From BTRG01 sp036986275 (GTDB taxonomy: Bacteria > Pseudomonadota > Gammaproteobacteria > Acidiferrobacterales > SZUA-150): a stretch of 7,898 nucleotides of DNA. The notes under the pieces were generated by a model. That model had not been told where the DNA came from and did no database searches. It saw nothing but the letters and a program-made list of their open reading frames with translations. The stretch lies in the NCBI GenBank assembly GCA_036986275.1, contig BTRG01000080.1, positions 1-7,898 on the forward strand. The letters are read 5' to 3'. Shown here piece after piece: positions 1 through 6,736 of this stretch (position 1 is its first letter; each line of letters opens with the position of its first letter). A program made the position numbers and the translations under genes.

Positions 1-127
1 ACGAAAACATTCAAAACCACTATTAGCAAGCGTTTGTTGGCGCATTCTTTAACACTCCAGGCAGCTTAAGACGATGATGCGTATTATAAACTGTTTAGTG
101 AATAAATCAGAGTTTCCTTAGATATTT

Positions 128-193
128 AGAGGTATGCACGGGCCTCTCGTGAGAGCGACAGCCGCATGAACGAAACTGCAGCGGGAAAGAGAG
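128..193 (+). promoter_or_regulatory. Candidate nhaA-I-type (Li+) riboswitch in the nhaA leader
   Basis: This is a compact structured leader ending at the nhaA start codon. AGAGG at 128-132 can pair with CCTCT at 143-147. CTCT at 145-148 region can instead fold back on AGAG at 152-155, and CTCTC at 144-148 can also pair with GAGAG at 189-193, which lies in the purine-rich stretch directly before ATG 195. CCGC (162-165) can pair with GCGG (181-184). Mutually exclusive pairings that include the ribosome-binding stretch suggest translational control. From established knowledge, the nhaA-I RNA motif occurs upstream of nhaA genes in proteobacteria and has been described as a Li+-sensing riboswitch. 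Assignment to that family is from memory of its position and general layout, not from a covariance search. TATTATAAA at 82-90 could be a -10 element, but no good -35 is visible. Confidence 0.55.
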
Positions 194-194
194 T

Positions 195-1568
195 ATGAAC
201 GAACAAGATAAAAAATCAGGAGGTGCTGCGGGAAAAGGCGTTTTTCACGCCCCGTGGGAGAAATCCTTCGACAAAATACTCACCCCTTTCGAGGAGTTTA
301 TCCATCGCCAGACTACCAGTGGTCTGTTGCTGATGGGTGTGGCGATCCTGGCATTGGTGCTGGCCAACAGCAGTTTGTCCGGGATCTATCAGCATTGGGT
401 GCATACGCCGATGGGGATCAATATCGGTGGCTGGATGCTGGAGAAGACATTACATCACTGGGTGAATGACGGCTTGATGGCGCTGTTTTTCTTTGTCGTG
501 GGGCTGGAACTCAAACGCGAGATTCTGGTGGGCGAGTTAGCGGTTCCACGCCAGGCTGCATTGCCCATCGTCGCCGCAGTGGGTGGCATGGTGCTGCCGG
601 CCCTGATCTATTTTGTCATCAACCCCGGTGGCGAGGCTGCCCGCGGCTGGGGTATCCCCATGGCCACCGATATTGCCTTCGCCATTGGTGCGCTGGTACT
701 GCTGGCCGGCCGGGTGCCCAAGGCCTTGATTACTTTTCTGGTGGCACTGGCGATTGTCGATGATCTGGGAGCGGTGGTGGTGATCGCACTTTTTTATACC
801 GATCAGCTCGTATGGCAAGCCCTGTTAACAGCGGCGGTGATATTGGGCGTATTGATCGTATTCAACCTGGCCGGCATTCGCCAGCCCTTGCCGTATTTAT
901 TGTTCGGAGTGTTGTTGTGGTTCGCCTTGCTCAAGTCCGGTGTGCACGCCACGCTGGCCGGGGTATTGACAGCCTTTACCATTCCGGCGCGTCCAAAATA
1001 TGATCCGGGCCGTTTTAGCGAACATGTTAAGGAGTTAATGGCCCGTTTCGACGCCAGCCACCAGCCGGGGAAAAATATCATGACCAACGATGCCCTGCGT
1101 GCTGTGGTGCAAACACTTGAAAACGGCGTACACAAGGTGGAGACGCCATTGCAACGTTTGGAACATGGCATGCACATGCCCGTGGCTTTTCTGGTGATCC
1201 CCATTTTCGCCTTCATCAATGCCGGCATCCCCATAGAGTTTATGAGTCTGGGCGATACATTGGCTCACCCAGTCACGCTGGGAGTTGTGTCAGGATTGGT
1301 GCTGGGGAAGTTCCTCGGCATAGCCGGGGCCAGTTGGCTTGCGCTCAAGCTCGGCGTCGGCCAGCTCCCTGCCCAGACCCGCTTTAGTCAGATCGCCGGT
1401 GTGGCCCTGCTGGCCGGCATCGGCTTCACGATGTCGATATTCATCGCCGAGCTGGGGTTTGCGGGTCAAACGGAATATCTACTGATGGCGAAGACTGGCG
1501 TTTTGGTCGCCTCCTTGCTGGCCGGTGTCGGCGGATTTTTCTGGCTGTGGTGGATCAGTGAGCGATGA
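195..1568 (+). CDS. nhaA: Na+/H+ antiporter NhaA
   Basis: An inner-membrane secondary transporter that exports Na+ or Li+ in exchange for protons, controlling pH and salt balance. The 457-residue product has about a dozen hydrophobic segments. It carries the family's key residues: ATDIAFAIG with Asp159 (E. coli D133), AIVDDLG with the transport pair Asp189-Asp190 (D163/D164), GVHATLAG with His251 (H225), and LGK with Lys372 (K300). It is longer than the E. coli protein (388 residues). The extra length is an N-terminal extension of about 25 residues and a hydrophilic loop at about 266-328 that is rich in charged residues; such loops occur in many longer NhaA homologues. ATG 195 follows the purine-rich GGGAAAGAGAG. 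The gene sits alone behind a likely cation-responsive leader and converges on the M50 protease gene with only 25 bp between them. Confidence 0.96.
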   Translation: MNEQDKKSGGAAGKGVFHAPWEKSFDKILTPFEEFIHRQTTSGLLLMGVAILALVLANSSLSGIYQHWVHTPMGINIGGWMLEKTLHHWVNDGLMALFFFVVGLELKREILVGELAVPRQAALPIVAAVGGMVLPALIYFVINPGGEAARGWGIPMATDIAFAIGALVLLAGRVPKALITFLVALAIVDDLGAVVVIALFYTDQLVWQALLTAAVILGVLIVFNLAGIRQPLPYLLFGVLLWFALLKSGVHATLAGVLTAFTIPARPKYDPGRFSEHVKELMARFDASHQPGKNIMTNDALRAVVQTLENGVHKVETPLQRLEHGMHMPVAFLVIPIFAFINAGIPIEFMSLGDTLAHPVTLGVVSGLVLGKFLGIAGASWLALKLGVGQLPAQTRFSQIAGVALLAGIGFTMSIFIAELGFAGQTEYLLMAKTGVLVASLLAGVGGFFWLWWISER

Positions 1569-1593
1569 AAATCGGGAAACTAAGAGTCTGAAG

Positions 1594-2715
1594 TCAGCGT
1601 CCGGTTTCGCTATGCAACTGCAAGATATTTAATAAATTCTGGCGATCGATCCAGCCGATAATATCTCCATGCTCCATCACAGGCACCTGGTTGAAACCAT
1701 GTCGTTGCATATGCTGCAGCACGTCCGTAATGCTGTTCTCAGGCTGAACCGTATAGAGGCGCTCAACCGGTGTCATGACTTCTTGCACTGTCGTGCTTGC
1801 CCACTGATCACGCGGAATGTCAACGACATCATTCAGCGTGATCAGGCCAAGGGTGCGGCCATCCTGTGTCACCAGGCAGGCACGCTGACCGGTCAGCAGC
1901 ACTTGTTCATCAATCCAGTAAAGGATAGTTAACCCCGGCGCTATCGTAGGCACTTCTCTTTGCATCACATCACCCGCGGTAATGTGACGCGCCAGGCTAT
2001 CCAACAGGTAGGCACGCTTGCTGCCCTCCGCGGCGGCAAGCAGAAACCAGCCTATGCCAATCAGCCATATACCGTTTAACAGCAAGCCTGTCTGCAATAC
2101 CGTCATTATGCCGAGAAATATCAGGCCGTAGGCGACCACCTTGCCACCAACCACGGCCCATTGCATACCCTTGGCGGCATTACCGGTAATGCCCCAGACC
2201 AGGGCACGAAAGACACGACCCCCATCCAGCGGGAAACCGGGTATCAGATTGAAGATGGCTACCACGAGGTTAATCGTTGTCAACCAATCGAGTGCTTCCG
2301 CGGCGACTTCGCTGTAAGGCGCCGCCAAGAGCTTGAGGAGATAAAACAGGCCAGCGAGCGCAAAGCTTACCAGGGGCCCGGCGATGGCGATGCGGAATTC
2401 AGTGGCAGCAGTATCGGCCTCTTTCTCGGTCTGTGCCATGCCGCCGAAAATAAATAGCGTAATGGAATGCACCTGGATACCACGAGCTATCGCCACCAGG
2501 CTGTGGCCCAGTTCATGCAGGATAATGCTGATGAAAAATAGCAACGTGGTCACCACAGCGGTGAGCAATGTCACACTTCCGCTCCACCCCGGATGGCCCT
2601 CCCGGAATACGACATAGAGTGAGCTAACCAGCAGGAATAAAACGATAAACCAGGTGTAGTGCACACCGATACGAATACCTGCTACGGTACCGAGTCGAAA
2701 TGACGATTCCAGCAT
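1594..2715 (-). CDS. Site-2 protease family (M50) membrane metalloprotease with two CBS domains
   Basis: An intramembrane zinc metalloprotease of the M50B type, 373 residues. The N-terminal part has several hydrophobic segments. The zinc-binding motif HELGH lies at 67-71 in a membrane helix, and the second motif NLIPGFPLDGGR at 156-167 carries the third ligand, Asp164. After a further membrane pair (about 188-228), two CBS domains follow at roughly 245-300 and 310-368; in this family they are thought to sense adenine nucleotides. The layout matches the Methanocaldococcus mjS2P-like 'M50 plus CBS' group found in many bacteria. Its substrate is unknown; neighbours do not include an anti-sigma factor, so no regulated-proteolysis pathway can be assigned. 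The start at 2715 has only a weak purine stretch (GAGGG) upstream. A degenerate partial copy of this gene lies at 6515-6616. Confidence 0.93.
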   Translation of the reverse strand: MLESSFRLGTVAGIRIGVHYTWFIVLFLLVSSLYVVFREGHPGWSGSVTLLTAVVTTLLFFISIILHELGHSLVAIARGIQVHSITLFIFGGMAQTEKEADTAATEFRIAIAGPLVSFALAGLFYLLKLLAAPYSEVAAEALDWLTTINLVVAIFNLIPGFPLDGGRVFRALVWGITGNAAKGMQWAVVGGKVVAYGLIFLGIMTVLQTGLLLNGIWLIGIGWFLLAAAEGSKRAYLLDSLARHITAGDVMQREVPTIAPGLTILYWIDEQVLLTGQRACLVTQDGRTLGLITLNDVVDIPRDQWASTTVQEVMTPVERLYTVQPENSITDVLQHMQRHGFNQVPVMEHGDIIGWIDRQNLLNILQLHSETGR

Positions 2716-2746
2716 TCAACCGCCCTCGTGAAACAGTCACAGGAAC

Positions 2747-2763
2747 AATATACACTGTATATT
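2747..2763. promoter_or_regulatory. Perfect 17-bp palindrome upstream of the M50 protease gene
   Basis: AATATACA-c-TGTATATT has perfect 8-bp arms around a single central base and lies 32-48 bp upstream of the protease start. On the minus strand TATATT inside it could serve as a -10 with TTCACC 18 bp upstream, so the palindrome would overlap the promoter. This is a typical operator geometry. The regulator is unknown and the promoter call is weak. It does not match the LexA box, which needs CTG-N10-CAG. Confidence 0.4.
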
Positions 2764-3109
2764 CGCCCGGGGTGAAGCACTGCATGCCGGTAGATTCAGG
2801 TGCGAGTAATATAGTTTTAGTGCCTGTCGCAGGGCCATACGCGCCCATACAGGGTCGATCTAATGATTAAACCGGTGGTGGCAGAAGAAGTAACTTTTAT
2901 AATATGATTTCAGTAATTTGGTCCTTGATTCAATATCGTTACGGACTGGATCGCATGCCAGGAGGGTAAAGGTAGTGTCTGGGCCCAGGTTGAGTCAGAT
3001 GTTTTCGGGGACTGTGACGACAGCATATCCTTTACGTTGAAGTATACGTAAAGAGATTGATCAGCAAAGGCATACAATTTCAACAATACTTAAAGCAACG
3101 GGGTGACAG
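2764..3109. other. Divergent intergenic region with one hairpin and no gene
   Basis: About 350 bp separate the palindrome near the M50 start from the lipoprotein gene. I see no convincing coding region. The only structure is the inverted repeat CTTTACGT / ACGTAAAG (arms 3030-3037 and 3046-3053, 8-bp loop), which ends 57 bp before the lipoprotein ATG. It could be an operator or a leader hairpin; nothing distinguishes these. It is not followed by a T-run, so it is unlikely to be a terminator. Confidence 0.4.
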
Positions 3110-3619
3110 ATGAAATCAACATATATCACACTTGTATTGATATTCATGGTGGGGCTGGTTGCATGTAAACAAACGGAAGCACCTGAACCTGTACCTGAAG
3201 TTGTAGTGGAGGAAGTCAAGAAGGTTGTCTACCATATCGATTTTTACGATGTTGATCGTGTTAGTGCCACGCTTACAAGTATTAATAATATGGTGAATAC
3301 TTACCAGGAAACATTAACCGAATATGATGTACGGATTGTTTTTCTCGGTGCCGGCATTCGTTTTACCACGAATGACCCGTTGAAAGGCACACCTTTTGAG
3401 GAAAACGATGCCTTCAAAAAACGTAAAACAGAAATACTGGAGCGTATTATTGGTATCAAAGAAGTACAGGAAGTCAAACTTGAACTTTGTGAAATCACGC
3501 GAGTGGCTATTGGTCTCGATAAAGAGAAATTGTTGCCGGGAGTGGAGTCAGTGACCTCGGGTGTGGTGCGTATTGCCGAGCTTCAGGACCAGGGGTTTGC
3601 CTACATAAAAATTCAGTGA
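3110..3619 (+). CDS. DsrE/DsrF-like domain lipoprotein
   Basis: The 169-residue product begins with a lipoprotein signal peptide: two polar residues, a hydrophobic stretch and the lipobox LVAC with Cys19 as the likely lipidated residue. Lys at +2 gives no inner-membrane retention signal, so the outer membrane is more likely. A Pro/Glu/Val-rich linker (about 21-37) leads to a domain at 38-169. Its pattern matches the DsrE/DsrF-like fold: KVVYHIDFYDVDRVSATL..INNMVN, then VRIVFLGAGI, a Cys at 127 in ELCEIT, and the family-typical ending SGVVRIAELQDQGFAYIK. DsrE-family proteins in the cytoplasm relay sulfur via a cysteine; what exported members do is not established. Family assignment is from pattern memory. 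The gene stands alone; GGGG at about 3100 is a poor ribosome-binding site. Confidence 0.75.
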   Translation: MKSTYITLVLIFMVGLVACKQTEAPEPVPEVVVEEVKKVVYHIDFYDVDRVSATLTSINNMVNTYQETLTEYDVRIVFLGAGIRFTTNDPLKGTPFEENDAFKKRKTEILERIIGIKEVQEVKLELCEITRVAIGLDKEKLLPGVESVTSGVVRIAELQDQGFAYIKIQ

Positions 3620-3712
3620 GGAATACATCAGCCGCGTCTTACACTATTTTGAGCCGGTAATTGTTATCGTTCCCTGGAAATCACACTTAGCTTAAGCAAT
3701 TTCATCTTCAAA

Positions 3713-3840
3713 GTAGGTTGGGTTAGCGGCTTTATCGCGTAACCCAACAAGCGTTGCGTAGCAACACAGCATCTTTTATTGAGTGTCTGGTGGCACGTCT
3801 GGTGGGTTACGGCACAAACTGTGCGCCTAACCCACCCTAC
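3713..3840. repeat. Interspersed palindromic repeat (GTAGG...CCTAC, GGGTTA/TAACCC hairpins)
   Basis: A 128-bp element bounded by GTAGG and CCTAC. It contains two hairpins: GTTGGGTTA (3717-3725) with TAACCCAAC (3740-3748), and GGTGGGTTA (3801-3809) with TAACCCACC (3828-3836), the latter with an inner GCACA/TGTGC stem. The first GGGTTAG and the last CTAACCC also make the whole element an inverted repeat. From memory, 'GTAGGTTGGGTTAG' repeats are scattered in high copy through many gammaproteobacterial and cyanobacterial genomes, usually between genes. Here it lies between two convergent genes, where it might also help end transcription. Confidence 0.75.
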
Positions 3841-3881
3841 ATTTTAATTATAAATATGCGCCATTCCAGTCCATCCCGTAG

Positions 3882-4406
3882 TCAGTAGCGATTAATATTT
3901 ATATTGATGCCTCCGGGAAAACCCGGCATTCTTCCCATGGATAGATTCAGCTTACCGTTGAACTTTTCACCAAATCGTTGAATAAGTCGTACCAAGCGTC
4001 GTGTGGGCGGCTGTGTTTTACCGCTACGCCCATTACTGACATCAATACCGAAGCGGCCTACCTGCTTTCCTTTGTCTTTTACCGTTACCGTGGCATCGAG
4101 TACGTCTTTGCCGCTCATACCAAAGAAACCCGATGCACCTGAACGCAAGCGGAAACTGGTTATTGTTATCTCCGCCTTGGTGCTGTCCGGAAATCCCCCT
4201 AGTTGACCATCTATTTCTTTCTGGAGTCGACTCAGCACTTCATACTTCTTGATAACATCAACCTTTTCCGAGGCCGCTTTGATGTCTTTGGATACTACTA
4301 TTTTAACCCGCTTGCTTGATATGGACAGCCCATCACCAGCGCCGATTGCCGGTATGGACAGAGACAGCATTATTGATGATATGGCAACACCTAAATATTT
4401 CTTCAT
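3882..4406 (-). CDS. Secreted protein of unknown function, DUF4410-like
   Basis: A 174-residue product from the ATG at 4406. This start is preferred over the upstream in-frame ATG at 4439 because GGAGG sits 7 bp before it and because it places a clean signal peptide at the N-terminus: MKK, a hydrophobic core and a probable cleavage after AIGA (residue 23). The mature part starts with a basic beta-like segment (SKRVKIVV), then a helix-forming region (about 45-70), AEITITSFRLRSG (78-90), FFGMSGKDVLDATVTVKDKGKQVGRFG (94-120) and a basic region. The 'itsfr.GsGa.gFfg..gkd...a.vtv.d..gk.vg.f' pattern resembles DUF4410 proteins, which have no known function. The tail is Gly/Asn-rich (PGFPGGINININRY). 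It is convergent with the DsrE-like gene and divergent from archease. Confidence 0.7.
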   Translation of the reverse strand: MKKYLGVAISSIMLSLSIPAIGAGDGLSISSKRVKIVVSKDIKAASEKVDVIKKYEVLSRLQKEIDGQLGGFPDSTKAEITITSFRLRSGASGFFGMSGKDVLDATVTVKDKGKQVGRFGIDVSNGRSGKTQPPTRRLVRLIQRFGEKFNGKLNLSMGRMPGFPGGINININRY

Positions 4407-4451
4407 TTTTATTCCTCCATTTGTCATGCTGACAACCAATATATAGCCATA

Positions 4452-4480
4452 GATAGTATATTGGTATTGGAAATACTAAT
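4452..4480. promoter_or_regulatory. Candidate promoter and inverted repeat upstream of the DUF4410-like gene
   Basis: On the minus strand TATACT (about 4456-4461) makes a plausible -10, about 50 bp upstream of the ATG at 4406. The -35 region is poor. The quasi-palindrome TTGGTATT (4461-4468) / AATACTAA (4472-4479), with one G-T wobble, overlaps the -35 to -10 spacer and could be an operator. Both parts are weak calls from inspection only. Confidence 0.3.
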
Positions 4481-4521
4481 AAATCCAGCCATCAAACAGA
4501 AAATCGGGCCAGAGTTTAATA

Positions 4522-4551
4522 TTGGCTAATATTCAAAACTCCTTATATATT
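4522..4551 (+). promoter_or_regulatory. Candidate promoter for archease-rtcB
   Basis: TTGGCT (4522-4527) and TATATT (4546-4551) are separated by 18 bp in an AT-rich stretch about 90 bp before the archease start. The match to sigma-70 consensus is partial. No sigma-54 promoter (GG-N10-GC) like that driving E. coli rtcBA was recognised, and no rtcR-type regulator gene is next to the pair in this window. Confidence 0.3.
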
Positions 4552-4640
4552 AGAAACAATTGCTTTCTGAACCGGTTTTTCTCTTCTATTGCACGGCTAA
4601 AAGCACCCTTGTGCCGATGCCTTTGAATGAGGAACGGATA

Positions 4641-5057
4641 ATGGCGCCACATTGGTCACACTTCGAACACGAGGCCGATATCGGTGTGCGCGGCTGTGGA
4701 CCGACAGTGGAGACCGCCTTTGAACAGGCGGCGTTGGCCCTGACCGCTGTCATCACCGATCTCGAAAACGTTGCCGATACCCATACAATCAGCATTCAAT
4801 GCCAGGCACCGGATATTGAACTGTTGTTGGTCGACTGGCTAAACGCCATCATTTACGAAATGGCAACCCGCAAATGGCTGTTTGCCCGTTTCCAGGTGGA
4901 CATCAAGGATCGCCGTTTACAGGCCACGGCCTGGGGTGAAGCTGTAGACATTGCCCGCCACGCCCCGGCCGTCGAACCCAAGGGTGCAACCTACACCATG
5001 CTGAAAGTCACGCAACAGCATGACGAATACTGCGCGCAATGCGTGGTCGATGTATGA
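4641..5057 (+). CDS. Archease, RtcB activator
   Basis: Archease promotes the guanylylation and multiple turnover of the RNA ligase RtcB. The 138-residue protein shows the family pattern: FEHEADIGVRG near the N-terminus (Asp in HEADIG), a central LLLVDWLNAIIYE, the C-terminal PKGATYTMLKV and the closing VVDV. Acidic residues in these segments form the metal site in known archeases. The start at 4641 is chosen because TGAGGA precedes it at good spacing and the family begins about here; an in-frame ATG at 4560 would add 27 residues with no family match. It lies immediately upstream of rtcB: its stop codon (5055-5057) is 10 bp from the preferred rtcB start and overlaps that gene's ribosome-binding site, which suggests translational coupling. 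Confidence 0.92.
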   Translation: MAPHWSHFEHEADIGVRGCGPTVETAFEQAALALTAVITDLENVADTHTISIQCQAPDIELLLVDWLNAIIYEMATRKWLFARFQVDIKDRRLQATAWGEAVDIARHAPAVEPKGATYTMLKVTQQHDEYCAQCVVDV

Positions 5058-5067
5058 GGTCAAGGTG

Positions 5068-6498
5068 ATGGACAAGTCCGGACTGGTCCAGCTCGACGCC
5101 ACAACCTGGCAATTACCGGCCACGGGCAAGATGCGGGTGCCGGCCATTTTTTATGCGACGCAGGACCTGATCGAAGCCATGGATGAAAAGGTATTCGAAC
5201 AGGCCAGCAATGTCGCCATGCTGCCTGGCATTGTTAAGGCCAGTTATGCCATGCCCGATGCACACTGGGGGTATGGGTTTCCGATCGGCGGCGTGGCCGC
5301 ATTCGATCCCACCGAGGGTGGTGTGGTGTCCGCCGGCGGAGTCGGCTTCGACATATCCTGTGGTGTTCGCACCCTACTCACCAACCTGCATAAAGAAGAT
5401 ATCGAACCTGTCCGATCGGCACTGGCCACCGAACTTTCTCGCACCGTGCCGGCAGGCGTCGGTTCAACCGGGAAGATTTCACTGAACAACGAGCAAATGA
5501 ACGCCATGCTCAAGGGAGGTGCGCAGTGGGCTGTTGCACAGGGCTATGGTTTGGAAGAAGACCTGCAGCGTGTCGAGGAATACGGTTGCATGGCCGGCGC
5601 GGAACCGCGGCATGTCTCGCAACATGCGAAAAAGCGCCAGCACGCGGAAATGGGCACGCTTGGCTCCGGTAATCATTACCTTGAAATACAACACGTCGCT
5701 GAAATTTTCGACGGCAACATTGCTGGGGTCTATGGCCTGGAACAGGGAGGGGTCGTGGTCAGTATCCATTGCGGCTCGCGGGGTCTGGGTCATCAGATCG
5801 GTACGGAATTTCTCAGAGAAATGGCCATCACCGCCAGCAGCCACGGCATCACATTGCCGGACCGTGAACTGGCCTGCGCACCGATTGAGTCGGAAGTAGG
5901 CCAGCGTTACCTTGGTGCCATGCGTGCCGGTATCAATTGTGCGCTGGCTAATCGGCAGATCATTACGCACCTGACGCGCCAGGCCTTTGCCTATGTGCTA
6001 CCGCAGGCCGAGCTGCATTTGTTCTACGATGTGTCACACAATACCTGCAAACAGGAAACGCACGACATTGATGGCGTTAAACAATCGCTTTATGTCCACC
6101 GCAAGGGCGCAACCCGCGCCTTTGGCCCCGGTCATAGCGATATCCCGGAGGCCTTGCGTGCGGTGGGTCAGCCGGTGTTGATCGGTGGCTCCATGGGCAC
6201 CTATTCTTATGTACTCGCCGGAACCAATACAAGTGAGGCCCGCGCCTTCAGTTCAGCCTGCCATGGCGCCGGCCGTGCAATGAGTCGACGCGCCGCTAAA
6301 CGTCACTGGAGCGGCAGGCAGGTTGTCGATGAGTTGGCCGAGCGTGGCATCGAGATCCGCAGCCCCTCCATGCGCGGCGTCGCGGAAGAAGCACCGGGGG
6401 CCTACAAGGATGTTAGCGATGTGGTCGATGTTGCCGATCAGGCCGGCCTGGCTCGCAAGGTGGCACGTCTGGAACCCATGGCATGCATTAAAGGTTAG
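5068..6498 (+). CDS. rtcB: RNA-splicing ligase RtcB (3'-phosphate/5'-OH RNA ligase)
   Basis: RtcB joins RNA 2',3'-cyclic or 3'-phosphate ends to 5'-OH ends using GTP and Mn2+; in bacteria it serves RNA repair. From the ATG at 5068 the product has 476 residues, close to the archaeal/metazoan form (about 480) and longer than E. coli RtcB (408). Visible active-site elements: MPDAHWGYGFPIGGVAAFD (62-80), GVGFDISCGVR with Asp95 and Cys98, GSGNHYLE with His203, VSIHCGSRGLGHQIG with His234, YDVSHN with His324, and SACHGAGRAMSRR with His398-399 region as the guanylylated histidine. All the metal and GMP ligands appear present. The start at 5068 has GAGGT 7 bp upstream. In-frame ATGs at 5020 and 5050 lie inside the archease gene and are less likely. 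The pairing with archease matches the activator-dependent type of RtcB. Confidence 0.96.
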   Translation: MDKSGLVQLDATTWQLPATGKMRVPAIFYATQDLIEAMDEKVFEQASNVAMLPGIVKASYAMPDAHWGYGFPIGGVAAFDPTEGGVVSAGGVGFDISCGVRTLLTNLHKEDIEPVRSALATELSRTVPAGVGSTGKISLNNEQMNAMLKGGAQWAVAQGYGLEEDLQRVEEYGCMAGAEPRHVSQHAKKRQHAEMGTLGSGNHYLEIQHVAEIFDGNIAGVYGLEQGGVVVSIHCGSRGLGHQIGTEFLREMAITASSHGITLPDRELACAPIESEVGQRYLGAMRAGINCALANRQIITHLTRQAFAYVLPQAELHLFYDVSHNTCKQETHDIDGVKQSLYVHRKGATRAFGPGHSDIPEALRAVGQPVLIGGSMGTYSYVLAGTNTSEARAFSSACHGAGRAMSRRAAKRHWSGRQVVDELAERGIEIRSPSMRGVAEEAPGAYKDVSDVVDVADQAGLARKVARLEPMACIKG

Positions 6499-6514
6499 CG
6501 CGCCGACAAGGCAA

Positions 6515-6616
6515 TCGCCTATGCCCATCAGCCATAATCCGTTTCACAGCAAGCTCGTCTACAATATTGTCATCATACCGAGAAACATCAGCCGGAATAT
6601 GACATAGAGTGAACTA
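6515..6616 (-). pseudogene. Relic of a second M50/CBS protease gene copy, internally deleted
   Basis: Positions 6518-6591 align without gaps to 2051-2124 of the intact protease gene (62 of 74 bases identical by my count). Positions 6592-6616 align to 2602-2626 (about 23 of 25). The two blocks are adjacent here but 477 bp apart in the intact gene, so codons 39-197 are missing exactly and in frame, including the HELGH and NLIPGFPLDGG motifs. Translation gives SSLYVIFR fused to LMFLGMMTIL, then a TAG in place of Gln208 and a TGA shortly after. It is therefore a non-functional fragment. Homology stops at the end of rtcB on one side and at the inverted repeats from about 6624 on the other. It could come from an old duplication or from a transferred homologue. 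Confidence 0.85.
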
Positions 6617-6623
6617 CTTAGTA

Positions 6624-6736
6624 TGCCTAATGCGGCAGTTAAGCCGTCGCCCTGTAGGGGCGTATCGGTCTTGAACTCCTGGTTCTCCCGAGCGAAGCGA
6701 AGGGATGGAGTTCACGGCTTAACTGCCGCATTCTCC
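6624..6736. repeat. Perfect 19-bp inverted repeat, attC-like site B
   Basis: Arms AATGCGGCAGTTAAGCCGT (6629-6647) and ACGGCTTAACTGCCGCATT (6714-6732) are perfect complements around a 66-base loop. The loop has its own stems: CGCCC/GGGCG (6648-6662) and GAACTCC/GGAGTTC (6673-6679, 6707-6713). Read on the minus strand, the end GGCTTAACTGCCGC-ATTAGGC has the layout of the right half of an integron attC site (GCTTAAC box, short spacer, GTTRRRY), except that GTT is ATT. A perfect uninterrupted stem is unlike a typical attC, so a REP-like palindrome is the other reading. Confidence 0.6.

Noticed and set aside
39..56. boxA-like GCATTCTTTAACA at the left edge, and GCACTCTTTAAC at 7582-7593
   Set aside because: They resemble the rRNA antitermination boxA but no rRNA gene, boxB or boxC is nearby; the second lies inside the MITE.
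803..1234. 143-codon open frame on the minus strand inside nhaA
   Set aside because: It is antisense to well-conserved NhaA segments, has no ribosome-binding site and no recognisable protein features.
1569..1593. Bidirectional terminator between nhaA and the M50 gene
   Set aside because: Only 25 bp and no stem followed by a T-run on either strand.
2747..2763. LexA (SOS) box
   Set aside because: The palindrome contains CTGTATA but lacks CAG at the required spacing.
2624..2848. 74-codon minus-strand frame overlapping the start of the M50 gene
   Set aside because: It overlaps the protease N-terminus in another frame and covers the promoter palindrome; no start signal or family pattern.
5479..5970. 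163-codon minus-strand frame inside rtcB
   Set aside because: A shadow of the conserved RtcB coding sequence; its composition follows the GC pattern of the opposite strand.
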